A stretch of DNA of 64,000 nucleotides from Caldicellulosiruptoraceae bacterium PP1 (GTDB lineage: Bacteria; Bacillota; Thermoanaerobacteria; Caldicellulosiruptorales; Caldicellulosiruptoraceae), in the NCBI GenBank assembly GCA_041320695.1, contig JBGGOQ010000002.1, positions 271,618-335,617 on the forward strand. The letters are read 5' to 3'. Under the pieces are notes generated by a model. It did not search any database. It was not told the origin of the DNA and saw only the letters and a list, made by a program, of their open reading frames with translations. Positions 1 through 8,529 of this stretch are shown one piece after another. Positions within the stretch are counted from its first letter, which is position 1. Each line of letters begins with the position of its first letter. The position numbers were made by a program, and so were the translations under genes.

Positions 1-1474
1 GTGGAATAATTTTTCCCTTCGCTGCTGTTTCTTTTAATTTCTTGCTCTCAGAATACGAAAAAGGTATGTTTTTTACAACAACTAATGGATAGTGAATATG
101 TTCGCTGCCATGCATAGGTTCTACTTTTTCGGCAAAAATGGCTACGTATTTTGAAACATCCTTAACTGCTATACCATTTTTATTTAATGTACGAAGAATA
201 GTTACTATCAATTTGGTCATATCCTCTTCATCATGAGTTAAAAAAGCAATTTTACCGTTTCTTGTTAGATGTTTCATATAATCTTCAAGAGCTTCAATTG
301 TAAACAAATAGTTTTCTGAAAGTGCGTATCCTATATTTTGTGATGCATTTGTCATAACCAATGATAAAAATATGACATCGTATTTATCCTTAGATTTCCT
401 TATAAAGTTTCTGCCATCTTCTCCAAAAATTTTTACTTCTGGTCTGTTGTAAATATCTCCATTAAATTCTTTAAAGTGTTTTACTGCCTCAATACTCGAT
501 GTGTTTATTTCTACTCCTGTTATATTTCTGCTATTTCCAGCCAGTGCATATAAAATATCCCTTCCTCCACCTGGACCCACTATCAATGTTTTATAATTGT
601 TTCCAAAAGAAAAAGGCAAATACTCAATATTATCTTTGTATTTATTTAAACTACTTTTTTTACCATCAAATCTGTACATAGGTGCATTAGCAGTTCCATC
701 AATTGTCACTATCATTTCATCATTGTTGCCTTCTATTTTAACAACATCTGTTCGTGAAAATGCATTCCATTTGGTATATACAATCTCAGCCTTTTGGTTT
801 GGTTTAGCAATATTACCAAGTGTTTTTGTTTTGTTTGTTATAAATCCAATGAAATTTTGTTCAATTGAATATACATATTTGTTTGGAATAAAAAGACCAA
901 TCAAAAAAAGAGTTAATACTACAATACTAACTAGCATTTTCTTTTTGTACTGGATGGCAAGGAGCAATGAAGCTATAACCGAAATAATACAAATCAAAAT
1001 CACAGATCTATATATTCCAAGATTGTTTAACGAAAGAAACACAATTATGCTGCCAAATCCTGATCCTATGAGGTCAGCAAAATATAGCTTGTCACTTATT
1101 GCCCCAAACTCTTCAAATACGGTGGAGAAGAAGTAGCCACCAATAATAAAAGGTAAAGTAGCCAAAGCTAGGTAAATTAATAAATTATTTTGGAATGGTA
1201 ATGTATATATAATTCCCAAAGAAAATATGTAAGAGATAGAAAGAATAAAAAGAATTTTATATAGGGAGCGAATATTAAAGTCACCTTTTTTTTGATGCTG
1301 ATTGTAAGCAATTATTCCACCTATTCCGAGGCCCAATACAGCAAATGATGTAATTAAAAAAGTATAATGATACCAAAATAATGCAGAATATATTCGATTT
1401 AATATGATCTGATATATAAATAATGAAACTGATACTAAACTTATGCTAAATAAAATCACTTTTTTTTCCTCCAT
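1..1474 (-). CDS. Membrane-bound spermidine synthase-like protein, cut by left edge
   Basis: The frame is open from ATG at 1474 to the window edge, so the C-terminus is missing. The first half has several hydrophobic segments and the phrase YFADLIGSGFGSI, typical of integral-membrane spermidine-synthase-like proteins. The second half is a class I SAM-type Rossmann domain with the glycine motif GPGGGRDILYAL followed by an acidic GVEINTSS strand end. Family knowledge: such proteins resemble polyamine aminopropyltransferases fused to a transporter-like membrane region, but the substrate is usually unknown. It lies just downstream of a decayed ccdA and a secreted protein on the same strand, so all three were probably one operon. 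No strong ribosome site is visible; the start was chosen where the hydrophobic N-terminus begins. Confidence 0.8.
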   Translation of the reverse strand, partial: MEEKKVILFSISLVSVSLFIYQIILNRIYSALFWYHYTFLITSFAVLGLGIGGIIAYNQHQKKGDFNIRSLYKILFILSISYIFSLGIIYTLPFQNNLLIYLALATLPFIIGGYFFSTVFEEFGAISDKLYFADLIGSGFGSIIVFLSLNNLGIYRSVILICIISVIASLLLAIQYKKKMLVSIVVLTLFLIGLFIPNKYVYSIEQNFIGFITNKTKTLGNIAKPNQKAEIVYTKWNAFSRTDVVKIEGNNDEMIVTIDGTANAPMYRFDGKKSSLNKYKDNIEYLPFSFGNNYKTLIVGPGGGRDILYALAGNSRNITGVEINTSSIEAVKHFKEFNGDIYNRPEVKIFGEDGRNFIRKSKDKYDVIFLSLVMTNASQNIGYALSENYLFTIEALEDYMKHLTRNGKIAFLTHDEEDMTKLIVTILRTLNKNGIAVKDVSKYVAIFAEKVEPMHGSEHIHYPLVVVKNIPFSYSESKKLKETAAKGKIIP

Positions 1475-1495
1475 TTTTATAACTTTCTTTATTTG

Positions 1496-1834
1496 CTACA
1501 TTCCAAATGGTACTTTATATGGCACAATTCTACTTAAGAATGCTGTTAAATCCTGAATCTTATACAAAAACATTATAATGCCAAGAAAAATAAGACTAAT
1601 TCCTGCGATTGCTGATATAGCATTTTGAATTTTTTTATTCTTTTTTTATAACACTAATTGCCATGGGTAAATAGTAATCTACGAGCAAATATGGTATTGC
1701 AAGACCTAACAAAAATGAAGTTCTATATATTTCAAATCTCTAGTTGATACACCAGTTATTAACGAAAAATGTACACTGATCATAGGTAGTATATAGGAAG
1801 ATAAGAAAGAGGTTACATCTTCTATAAAATACAT
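1496..1834 (-). pseudogene. Decayed ccdA-type cytochrome c biogenesis gene
   Basis: From the ATG at 1834 the minus strand encodes about 42 residues, including LSSYILPMISVHFSLITG, which matches the first transmembrane hairpin of CcdA/DsbD-type thiol-disulfide membrane proteins (usual LSPCVLPLIPVYLSYITG). It then stops. In shifted frames follow FLLGLAIPYLL and, after a poly-A slip near 1645, ISAIAGISLIFLGIIMFLYK, the usual CcdA C-terminal segments, ending at a TAG at 1496-1498. The family is normally over 200 residues, so the middle helices are deleted and at least two frameshifts are present. The redox cysteine of the first helix is replaced by Ser-Tyr. It begins 14 bases after the secreted protein gene. 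Homology is recognised by eye. Confidence 0.7.
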
Positions 1835-1847
1835 TATATGGTTCAAC

Positions 1848-2384
1848 CTAATTCAAAAACTTACTATTCCATCTATATATTCTTGATTTTGCTCCTCCAA
1901 TATTACGTAATTCTAATTGTATATATTTAGTATTGGATGTAATAAGTTTTTTGCCATTTGATTTTTTTGGTATTTTAATAAATGCTGTTACATGATGACC
2001 TGAACCTTCGATCCACCATTTTACATTCTTAATTTTTATACCTTCACTGGTGGAAAATAATATCTTCCCATTAAAATTAAGTGTAGATAAATCAACCTGG
2101 TGATTATCTAAAAATAGTTCAAAGACTAAATTGTCTTTATCATCTTTTAAAGGATTTAAATACCTTACTCCAATGGTTATATAGCCCTCACTATTCATTA
2201 TCAAAAGGTCTTGTGGATTTTTTTTGGAACCTGAGTTTTGTTTCAAATTATTTTGTGAAGTAGTTTGACTTTGCTTATTACCTTGTTTTTTTTGTTGTGA
2301 GAATATAGGTTCAACATAAAATAAAGATACTACCAATGAAAGAAGTACAACAATTATAATTTTTCTCTTTATCTTATTAGCCAT
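1848..2384 (-). CDS. Secreted protein of unknown function
   Basis: 178 residues. There is a basic N-terminus (MANKIKRK), a hydrophobic core and a likely signal-peptidase region near residues 25-30. A Gln/Asn/Ser/Lys-rich linker (about 31-57) follows, then one compact domain of about 115 residues rich in beta strands, with the aromatic patch KWWIEGSGHHV near its middle. A good ribosome site (GGAGG) precedes the ATG. It is the first gene of a minus-strand set with the ccdA remnant and the membrane spermidine-synthase-like gene. I do not recognise the domain. Being next to ccdA could suggest an extracytoplasmic redox or metal role, but there is no cysteine to support that. Confidence 0.75.
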   Translation of the reverse strand: MANKIKRKIIIVVLLSLVVSLFYVEPIFSQQKKQGNKQSQTTSQNNLKQNSGSKKNPQDLLIMNSEGYITIGVRYLNPLKDDKDNLVFELFLDNHQVDLSTLNFNGKILFSTSEGIKIKNVKWWIEGSGHHVTAFIKIPKKSNGKKLITSNTKYIQLELRNIGGAKSRIYRWNSKFLN

Positions 2385-2631
2385 TTACATCTCCTCCTTT
2401 GAATCCTAATATAGTTAAAGAAAATTCAACCTATGTACTAACTTTTAGATACATATAATTTTGAATATTTGCAGTTGTACAACTAAAAAATACAAAAACT
2501 ATTTCCTATTAATAGCAATATAAATACAATTTTTTAATCAAATTCAAAGTAATATTATAGATTTACTTGGATTTATTTATATAAATAATTTTATCAGGTG
2601 TAATTTAAAAGTCAATTAATTTAATAAATTG

Positions 2632-2676
2632 TTTACAATCTATTTACAATTTATTTACACTTTGGTGTAGTAGAAT
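2632..2676 (+). promoter_or_regulatory. PhoP-box-like promoter upstream of the methyltransferase
   Basis: Three TTTACA hexamers start at 2632, 2643 and 2654, exactly 11 bases apart (TTTACA-N5 repeated). After 11 further bases comes TAGAAT at 2671-2676, a plausible -10. Firmicute PhoP binds direct repeats of TT(A/T/C)ACA with 5-base spacers. The same 11-base gap to the -10 is seen at the pstS promoter in this window. The nearest downstream gene is the methyltransferase at 2833. The PhoP assignment is inference from the repeat pattern. Confidence 0.55.
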
Positions 2677-2832
2677 ATAAAATAAGAATTTGCAAAATGA
2701 TATAATAAATTAAACAATAATTACATTATGGCAATGTAGAATAACATGGATGCATATAAGAGCTTTAAATTAAGCAATAAATGGTATTTAAGAAGAATCA
2801 GAAGTATAAAAAGAGAATAGGAGGAATAATTT

Positions 2833-3456
2833 ATGAGAGATAAAACTGAAATAATCAGAAAAAGGTATGACAGAGCCGCTAAATATTATGATACAATTGA
2901 AAGCATAATGGAGAGGAAATGGTTTTCTCAATGGAGAAAGTTAGTGTTTACCTTTGTGAAAGGACCCAAAGTTCTAGAAGTAGGTGTTGGAACAGGTAAA
3001 AATATGATTTATTATAGTCTCGATTGGGATATAGTTGCAATAGATTTTAGCCCTAAAATGCTTGAGAAAGCTAAAGAAAAGGTAGCAAAATTACAATTAG
3101 ACATAGATCTAAGACAAATGGATGTTCAGCATTTAGAGTTTACTGACAATTCTTTTGATACAGTTGTAACTGCTTGTGTATTTTGTTCAGTACCAGATCC
3201 AATTTTGGGGTTGAAAGAAATTCGTAGGGTATTAAAAAAAGACGGGTTGTTAATAATGCTTGAACATGTTCGAAGTAAAAAAGAACCAATAGGCAAAGTG
3301 ATGGATATACTAAATCCTCTAGTTGTTGGTATATATGGGGCAAATATAAATAGAAATACAGTAGATAACGTAAAAAAAGCTGGATTCGAAATTGTGGAGG
3401 AAAAAAACTTGTTAATTGATATTGTAAAACTAATTATTGCAAAACCAATAAAATAG
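2833..3456 (+). CDS. Class I SAM-dependent methyltransferase (UbiE/PmtA-like)
   Basis: 207 residues with a strong AGGAGG site. The SAM-binding loop LEVGVGTGKN (about residues 49-58) is followed by the acidic strand end IVAIDFSPKMLEKAK and a motif around 95 (QMDVQHLEFTDNSFDTVV), standard for the UbiE/COQ5 and phospholipid N-methyltransferase group. The C-terminal half carries MLEHVRSKKEP and GYGAN-like text as in PmtA-type and METTL7-like enzymes. The substrate cannot be read from sequence. The upstream PhoP-box-like repeats make a role in phosphate-starvation lipid remodelling an attractive hypothesis, but the promoter link is indirect: about 155 bases separate the -10 from the start. It is a single gene, with the IS256 relic downstream. 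Confidence 0.8.
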   Translation: MRDKTEIIRKRYDRAAKYYDTIESIMERKWFSQWRKLVFTFVKGPKVLEVGVGTGKNMIYYSLDWDIVAIDFSPKMLEKAKEKVAKLQLDIDLRQMDVQHLEFTDNSFDTVVTACVFCSVPDPILGLKEIRRVLKKDGLLIMLEHVRSKKEPIGKVMDILNPLVVGIYGANINRNTVDNVKKAGFEIVEEKNLLIDIVKLIIAKPIK

Positions 3457-3757
3457 CATTATTACAATTTAATAGTAATATTAATATTTGTTTTGTTATT
3501 TGCTAATACTTCAATAGCAAAGTTCAAAGAATGTAGTATAAAGGTAATAGAGAGCGAAAATAGTATAAGAAATATAGAGGAATATGCAGTGGTTGTGTAA
3601 CTAAAAAGGTTAATATTTATTTTACATCAATTTTAAACTGCCAGAGTCAGGACAAAAAAAGAGACTGTAAAATAGACTTTGTGTGAACATGAATAAGAGT
3701 CTTTTTTAGTAAAAATGAGTAATAAGAAGCAAAAATTAAGAAAAGAAGATTTTTATT

Positions 3758-4060
3758 ATGGATTTAGTGACAAAGGATTAATTAAGAGAATTTATTAAAG
3801 AGAACAATAACCAAAACATAACAAAATATCCTCTAAGATCACGCATCCACAATCTCTATAGGTGTAGGTAGTTCACACCAAAACTAATTTCCAAATATCA
3901 ATAAGATATTTTGGGATCAAAGAAAAAAATAATTCGATTACATCAAGAGTAATGATAACATAAGATTCATGAGCAATTAAAAGATTTATTTGGAATTAAA
4001 GTATCAGATGAGATGATAAGCAAAATTACAAATTAAATAATACCAGAGATAAGAGAATGA
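3758..4060 (+). pseudogene. Relic of an IS256-family (mutator) transposase
   Basis: The frame starting at 3758 reads MDLVTKD, stop, LREFIKENNNQN, like IS256 transposase N-termini. After more stops the same frame reads EQLKDLFGIKVSDEMISKIT, then IIPEIRE, the conserved block just before the central catalytic region of mutator-type transposases. The DDE residues are absent and many stops interrupt the frame, so this is a dead fragment. It fills most of the 850-base gap between the methyltransferase and the GH65 gene. No intact terminal inverted repeats were found. Confidence 0.6.
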
Positions 4061-4079
4061 TGATTAAGAACATTAAGAA

Positions 4080-4116
4080 AAATTAAAAGAGTAGTATCCT
4101 TAAAGCAATACTACTC
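4080..4116 (-). terminator. Rho-independent terminator, GH65 gene
   Basis: A perfect 9-bp stem (GAGTAGTAT / ATACTACTC) at 4089-4097 and 4108-4116 with a 10-base loop is followed on the minus strand by TTTTAATTTTT. It lies about 190 bases beyond the stop of the minus-strand GH65 gene. Confidence 0.7.
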
Positions 4117-4309
4117 CAGGTTAAACATTATTCTATAAAATAAATATTTTATGCAAAAGAATATAATTGTATGGCAACAATATATTACAGAATTATAAAA
4201 TTAGGTTAATCTTCTTACCAAGAAAAAGGTATTACAATATTAAATTATTTACACACTCATTTTAAAGCGAATACAAAGCACTTTACATACAACAAAGATA
4301 ATATTTACT

Positions 4310-6649
4310 TTACTCAATTAAAAACTCTTTGCTTTCCTCTTTTGCTAGTGAAAATTGGATATTATAATGACTTAAAACTATTTCATCTCCTTCAATCAAA
4401 GTGTATATTGCTTTATTATTATATATTTCAATTTTAATATCAGAATTTCTAAATTTAATCTTAAAAGAAATATAAGTTAACTCTTTTGGAAGTTTTGGTG
4501 CAAAATATAATTTATTGTTTTTAGTTCTCATACCAGCAAAACCATATATAAGTCCCATCCAAGAACCACCCATGCATGCTGCGTGAATACCATCTTTAGT
4601 ATTGTTGTTTAAGTCGTCCAAATCCATTCTAACAGTGTATCTAAAGTATTCAAAGGCTTTATCTAACAAACCTAATTCTGTTGCTAATATACCAAATACT
4701 GCAGGCGATAGGGAGGAATCATGTGTTGTCACAGGTTCATAATATTCATAATTATTTTTAAGATCTTCATAACTAAACAAATCTCTTAGTAAGAATATTG
4801 CCAATAAAACATCTGGTTGCTTACAAACCTGTAATCTATATATATCCAAATAATGCCAATTAAGAAGTAGAGGAAATTGGTCTTCTGGTATTGTTGACAA
4901 ATCTATTCTCTTTTTACTTAAAAAAGTATCATCTTGTGGAATAATCTTTAGCTTTTCATTATAAGGTAGGTACATATCTTTAGCTCTAGTTTTAAATTCA
5001 TTTACTTCAGATTGTTCAAGGTTTATTTTTTTGCGTAATGAATCTAAAACTTCTGGATATTCATTCTTCATAAGATCATATATATAGACAGCATATTCAA
5101 GATTCATCTTTGCCATATAATTTGTATATGCATTATTATCAACCAATGCAGTATATTCATCAGGACCTGTTACACAATGAATGCAGAATTTACCATTTTT
5201 TTCTTGACTATAAGAACCAAGGCTTACATAAAACCTTGCAGTTTCAAATATAATCTCAGCTCCATATTTCAATATAAAATCAATATCATTTGTTGCTTCA
5301 AAATACCTCTTTATAGCAAAGACTATATCAGCATTTATATGGTATTGTGCTGTACCAGCAGGAAAATATGCTGAACATTCACTGCCTGCTATTGTTCTCC
5401 ATGGATATAAGGCTCCTTTATGATGAAGTTCTTTGGCTCTATCTCGTGCTGCATCTAATAGGTTATATCTATATATTAAAAGTTTCTTTGCAATCTCTGG
5501 ATTTGTATAAGTAAAAAATGGCAAAATATATATTTCAGAATCCCAAAAGTAATGTCCACCATAGCCTTCACCAGTAAGTCCTTTTGCAGCAATATTTGAT
5601 ATTCCATTTCTACCTGTTGATTGAAGTAGAGAGAATAGATTAAATCTTATTGCTTGCTGAATACCTTCAAATCCATCTATTTCAATATCTGAAATATTCC
5701 AAAATTTATCAATAAAATCTTTATGCTCAGATAATAATTTCTCATATCCAAGTGTAATTGCATTTGAAACCTCATTAATACAATTTTGTTCAATTAGCTC
5801 TTTTGATAAATCTCTTTCGGTATAATATGAAAAATACTTGATTATACTATATTCTCTATTTTTAGAGGCATTAAAGCTTATTTCAAAAATCACTAAGTTT
5901 TTTTCAATATCAGCTTTAGAATTACATTGAGCTTCAAAATCTAATATATGATTTGCAAAACATCCATAAGCAAGTTTACTTTTTTTAGTTTCTTGCATTA
6001 AAAATCCTGATAGACTATTTGCCCAAGTTTTTAATGTTTTAAAAGGAAACTTTTCAACTCCTGAACCTACTCTAACATCTTCTGTTTCAAGCATATTAGA
6101 GGAGTTACCATCTATACTACTAATGACTTTAATATTACCTGAAAAATTGATAGGATTTATTTTTATTTTAATTATACCAAGGTGCTGATATTTTAAGTGA
6201 GCTAATCTTTCAAATTGAATGAAAGTCCTTTTATTTGACGGTGATTCCCACAAAATTTCTCTTTTTAATATACCTTCCCTTAAATCGAGCTCTCGTTTAT
6301 GTTCTATTATTTTACCTGAAAAAATGCTAAATTCCTCACCATCAATTGATATTTTTGTGCTCTTTACATCTGCTAAATTTACCATTGCTTCACCAATCTT
6401 TGCAAAGCCATATCCACCTTCTGGATAAGTAATATCATAATTTTCATAAAATCCATTAATATATGTTGCTTTGAAGGTTTGCTTTTTATCATAAAATGGT
6501 TCTTCTAAATTTCCTCGTAGACCAAAGTATCCATTAGCAACAGTAAAGATTGTTTCGCTTAAGAAGTTGTTTTTTTCATCAAAACCATTTTCAACAACTT
6601 TCCAGCCATCGTTTGCAAAGATAGGTTGTTTTTTTGGTAATGTTTTCAA
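4310..6649 (-). CDS. GH65 family disaccharide phosphorylase
   Basis: 779 residues, the usual length for glycoside hydrolase family 65 (maltose, trehalose, kojibiose and nigerose phosphorylases), which split alpha-linked disaccharides with phosphate to give beta-glucose 1-phosphate. An N-terminal beta-sandwich precedes the (alpha/alpha)6 barrel. Barrel landmarks are GHYFWDSEIYILPFF, the block YFPAGTAQYHINAD, and TGPDEYTALVDNNAYTN, in which Glu498 is the expected general acid. A C-terminal beta domain carries MGGSWMGLIYGFAGM. There is no signal peptide, so it is cytoplasmic. The start is TTG at 6649 with AAAGGAGC eight bases upstream. The exact disaccharide cannot be assigned. An imperfect AACGTT-centred element at about 6687-6700 may be an operator. 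The isomerase gene is divergent. Confidence 0.9.
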   Translation of the reverse strand: MKTLPKKQPIFANDGWKVVENGFDEKNNFLSETIFTVANGYFGLRGNLEEPFYDKKQTFKATYINGFYENYDITYPEGGYGFAKIGEAMVNLADVKSTKISIDGEEFSIFSGKIIEHKRELDLREGILKREILWESPSNKRTFIQFERLAHLKYQHLGIIKIKINPINFSGNIKVISSIDGNSSNMLETEDVRVGSGVEKFPFKTLKTWANSLSGFLMQETKKSKLAYGCFANHILDFEAQCNSKADIEKNLVIFEISFNASKNREYSIIKYFSYYTERDLSKELIEQNCINEVSNAITLGYEKLLSEHKDFIDKFWNISDIEIDGFEGIQQAIRFNLFSLLQSTGRNGISNIAAKGLTGEGYGGHYFWDSEIYILPFFTYTNPEIAKKLLIYRYNLLDAARDRAKELHHKGALYPWRTIAGSECSAYFPAGTAQYHINADIVFAIKRYFEATNDIDFILKYGAEIIFETARFYVSLGSYSQEKNGKFCIHCVTGPDEYTALVDNNAYTNYMAKMNLEYAVYIYDLMKNEYPEVLDSLRKKINLEQSEVNEFKTRAKDMYLPYNEKLKIIPQDDTFLSKKRIDLSTIPEDQFPLLLNWHYLDIYRLQVCKQPDVLLAIFLLRDLFSYEDLKNNYEYYEPVTTHDSSLSPAVFGILATELGLLDKAFEYFRYTVRMDLDDLNNNTKDGIHAACMGGSWMGLIYGFAGMRTKNNKLYFAPKLPKELTYISFKIKFRNSDIKIEIYNNKAIYTLIEGDEIVLSHYNIQFSLAKEESKEFLIE

Positions 6650-6810
6650 TTATAATGCTCCTTTCATAATTATTAATTTAAGCAATGCTAACGTTTGTCT
6701 ATAAAAATGTAAACAAATTTCTAAAATTATTTTACACTAATATTGTCAATATTTAAATAGCTTGAAAAATTAATTGTATAAAAAACTTGCAAAATTAATA
6801 AATGCTTATA

Positions 6811-6850
6811 AAATATAAATAATTAAATATAAATAATTAAATATAAATGG
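6811..6850. repeat. 14-bp tandem repeat, 2.8 copies
   Basis: The unit AAATATAAATAATT is repeated in tandem nearly three times in the AT-rich divergent region between the GH65 and isomerase genes. It may simply be slippage in AT-rich promoter DNA. Confidence 0.8.
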
Positions 6851-6873
6851 AGTGCTTCTATGAAGTTTTTCAG

Positions 6874-6887
6874 GTAGATGCATCTAC
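6874..6887. promoter_or_regulatory. Perfect 14-bp palindrome, candidate operator
   Basis: GTAGATGCATCTAC is a perfect palindrome in the intergenic region, 40 bases upstream of the isomerase -35. Its position between divergent sugar genes suggests a dimeric regulator site. No regulator gene is adjacent. Confidence 0.4.
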
Positions 6888-6924
6888 AGATAAAATATTT
6901 AGATTAATATATATATATTTTTTT

Positions 6925-6955
6925 ACTTGTATGCACAAGTTAATTATCATATAAT
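6925..6955 (+). promoter_or_regulatory. Isomerase promoter with GntR/AraR-like operator
   Basis: A TTGTAT (-35, 6927-6932) and TATAAT (-10, 6950-6955) pair is spaced by 17 bases. The inverted repeat ACTTGT-ATGC-ACAAGT at 6925-6940 covers the -35. It resembles GntR-family sites, especially the AraR consensus ATTTGT-ACGT-ACAAAT. Occupancy would block RNA polymerase, so repression relieved by a sugar is the simplest reading (inference). Confidence 0.6.
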
Positions 6956-7001
6956 TATTCTATAGTAAAATGTTATAAATCAAAAAAGGAGGTAAAAATT
7001 T

Positions 7002-8483
7002 ATGAGTAACATACCATCTGTAAAATTAGGTATTGTTGCTGTTTCTCGTGACTGCTTTCCTGTAACACTTAGCCAAAAAAGAAGAGAAGCTGTTGTTAAA
7101 GCTTGTAATGAAAAAGGTGTTAATATTTTTGAAGCAAAAACAACAGTAGAAAACGAAAAAGATGTATTAAAAGCACTCGAAGAGCTGAAAAATGCCAATG
7201 TAAATGCCCTTGTAGTTTATTTGGGTAACTTTGGGCCTGAAGGACCAGAAACAATGCTTGCTCAAAAATTTGATGGTCCTTCAATGTTTGTTGCAGCAGC
7301 TGAGGAAACACAGGACAATCTATTTGATGGACGTGGTGATGCATATTGTGGAATGCTTAATGCATCATATAATATTGGACTTAGAAAATTAAATCCTTAC
7401 ATTCATGAATATCCAGTTGGAACACCAGATGAAATAGCAGATATGATTAATGATTTTGAAGATATTGCGAGAGTTATTATTGGTGTAAAAAATCTTAAAA
7501 TATTTAGTTTTGGGCCAAGACCACAAGATTTTCTTGCATGTAATGCACCTATAAAACCTCTTTATGATCTCGGCATTGAGATAATGGAAAATTCTGAACT
7601 GGATCTTTTCGAATCATTTAATGCACATAAAGATGACCCAAGAATATCAGAAGTTGTTAAAAGTATGCAAGAAGAGCTTGGTAGTGGGAATGGATATCCA
7701 GGAGTTTTACCAAAACTTGCACAATATGAACTAACACTTATGGATTGGTATGAAAAACATATGGGAGCATCTAAATATGCAATATTTGCTAATAAGTGTT
7801 GGCCGGCATTCCAAACACAGTTTGGTTTTGTGCCATGTTATGTAAATTCCAGATTAGCTTCTCGTGGGATACCAGTTTCATGTGAAGTAGATATATACGG
7901 TGCATTGAGTGAGTACATTATCAACTGTGCTACCAATCTTCCTGCAACCCTTCTTGATATTAATAATACAGTACCTAAAGATATGTATGAAACAAATAAG
8001 GATAAGTTTAATGGTTATAAATTAAGTGATTTATTTATGGGATTCCATTGCGGCAATACACCTATTTGCCATATGAAATATGCTTCAATAAAGTATCAGC
8101 TAATTATGCATAGACTTTTAGAACCTGACAAAGAACCAGATATTACAAGGGGTACTTTAGAAGGAGCAATAAGACCTGGTGATATTACATTATTTAGACT
8201 TCAATCCACAGCTGATGGAATTCTGAGAAGTTATGTAGCTGAGGGTGAAATTATAGATGTTGATCCAAAATCATTTGGAGGTATTGGTATATTTGCAATA
8301 AAAGAGATGGCCAGATTTTATAGACATGTTTTAATTGCAAAAAGATATCCTCATCATGCAGGTGTTGCATTTAAACATGCAGGTAAAGTTCTATTTGCAG
8401 CAATGAAGATGTTAGGAATAGATGATGTATCATTTAATCAACCAGCAAATATGCTATATAAAGATGAAAACCCATTCAAATAA
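7002..8483 (+). CDS. L-fucose/L-arabinose isomerase family protein
   Basis: 493 residues, start ATG with AAGGAGG. The N-terminus (VKLGIVAVSRDCFP) and the C-terminal half with GFHCGNTPICHMKYASIKYQ, GTLEGAIRPGDITLFRLQ and YPHHAGVAFKHAG fit the FucI/AraA-fold isomerases, which interconvert aldoses and ketoses with a divalent metal. It is a divergent, uncharacterised branch as far as I can tell, so the sugar is not assigned. The protein is cytoplasmic. Its promoter carries an AraR-like operator, which hints at pentose or similar control. It is followed by a hairpin at 8488-8511 and convergent with phoA. Confidence 0.75.
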   Translation: MSNIPSVKLGIVAVSRDCFPVTLSQKRREAVVKACNEKGVNIFEAKTTVENEKDVLKALEELKNANVNALVVYLGNFGPEGPETMLAQKFDGPSMFVAAAEETQDNLFDGRGDAYCGMLNASYNIGLRKLNPYIHEYPVGTPDEIADMINDFEDIARVIIGVKNLKIFSFGPRPQDFLACNAPIKPLYDLGIEIMENSELDLFESFNAHKDDPRISEVVKSMQEELGSGNGYPGVLPKLAQYELTLMDWYEKHMGASKYAIFANKCWPAFQTQFGFVPCYVNSRLASRGIPVSCEVDIYGALSEYIINCATNLPATLLDINNTVPKDMYETNKDKFNGYKLSDLFMGFHCGNTPICHMKYASIKYQLIMHRLLEPDKEPDITRGTLEGAIRPGDITLFRLQSTADGILRSYVAEGEIIDVDPKSFGGIGIFAIKEMARFYRHVLIAKRYPHHAGVAFKHAGKVLFAAMKMLGIDDVSFNQPANMLYKDENPFK

Positions 8484-8511
8484 AAAAGAGCCGGCTTATT
8501 TAAGCCGGCTC
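8481..8511 (-). terminator. Terminator between isomerase and phoA (converging)
   Basis: A 10-bp GC-rich stem (GAGCCGGCTT / AAGCCGGCTC) has a run of A on its left side, which gives a U-tract when read on the minus strand. It therefore ends the pstS-phoA transcript. The hairpin may also act weakly on the plus-strand isomerase gene, which lacks a good U-tract. Confidence 0.85.
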
Positions 8512-8529
8512 GAATAATATGGTATGGAG

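Noticed and set aside
597..1136. Plus-strand ORF of 179 codons
   Set aside because: It lies antisense to a continuous minus-strand frame with clear spermidine-synthase motifs, and its own translation is low-complexity with no ribosome site.
6687..6700. cre site before the GH65 gene
   Set aside because: Only the CG core and a few flanking bases fit the consensus, so it was not listed as a separate feature.
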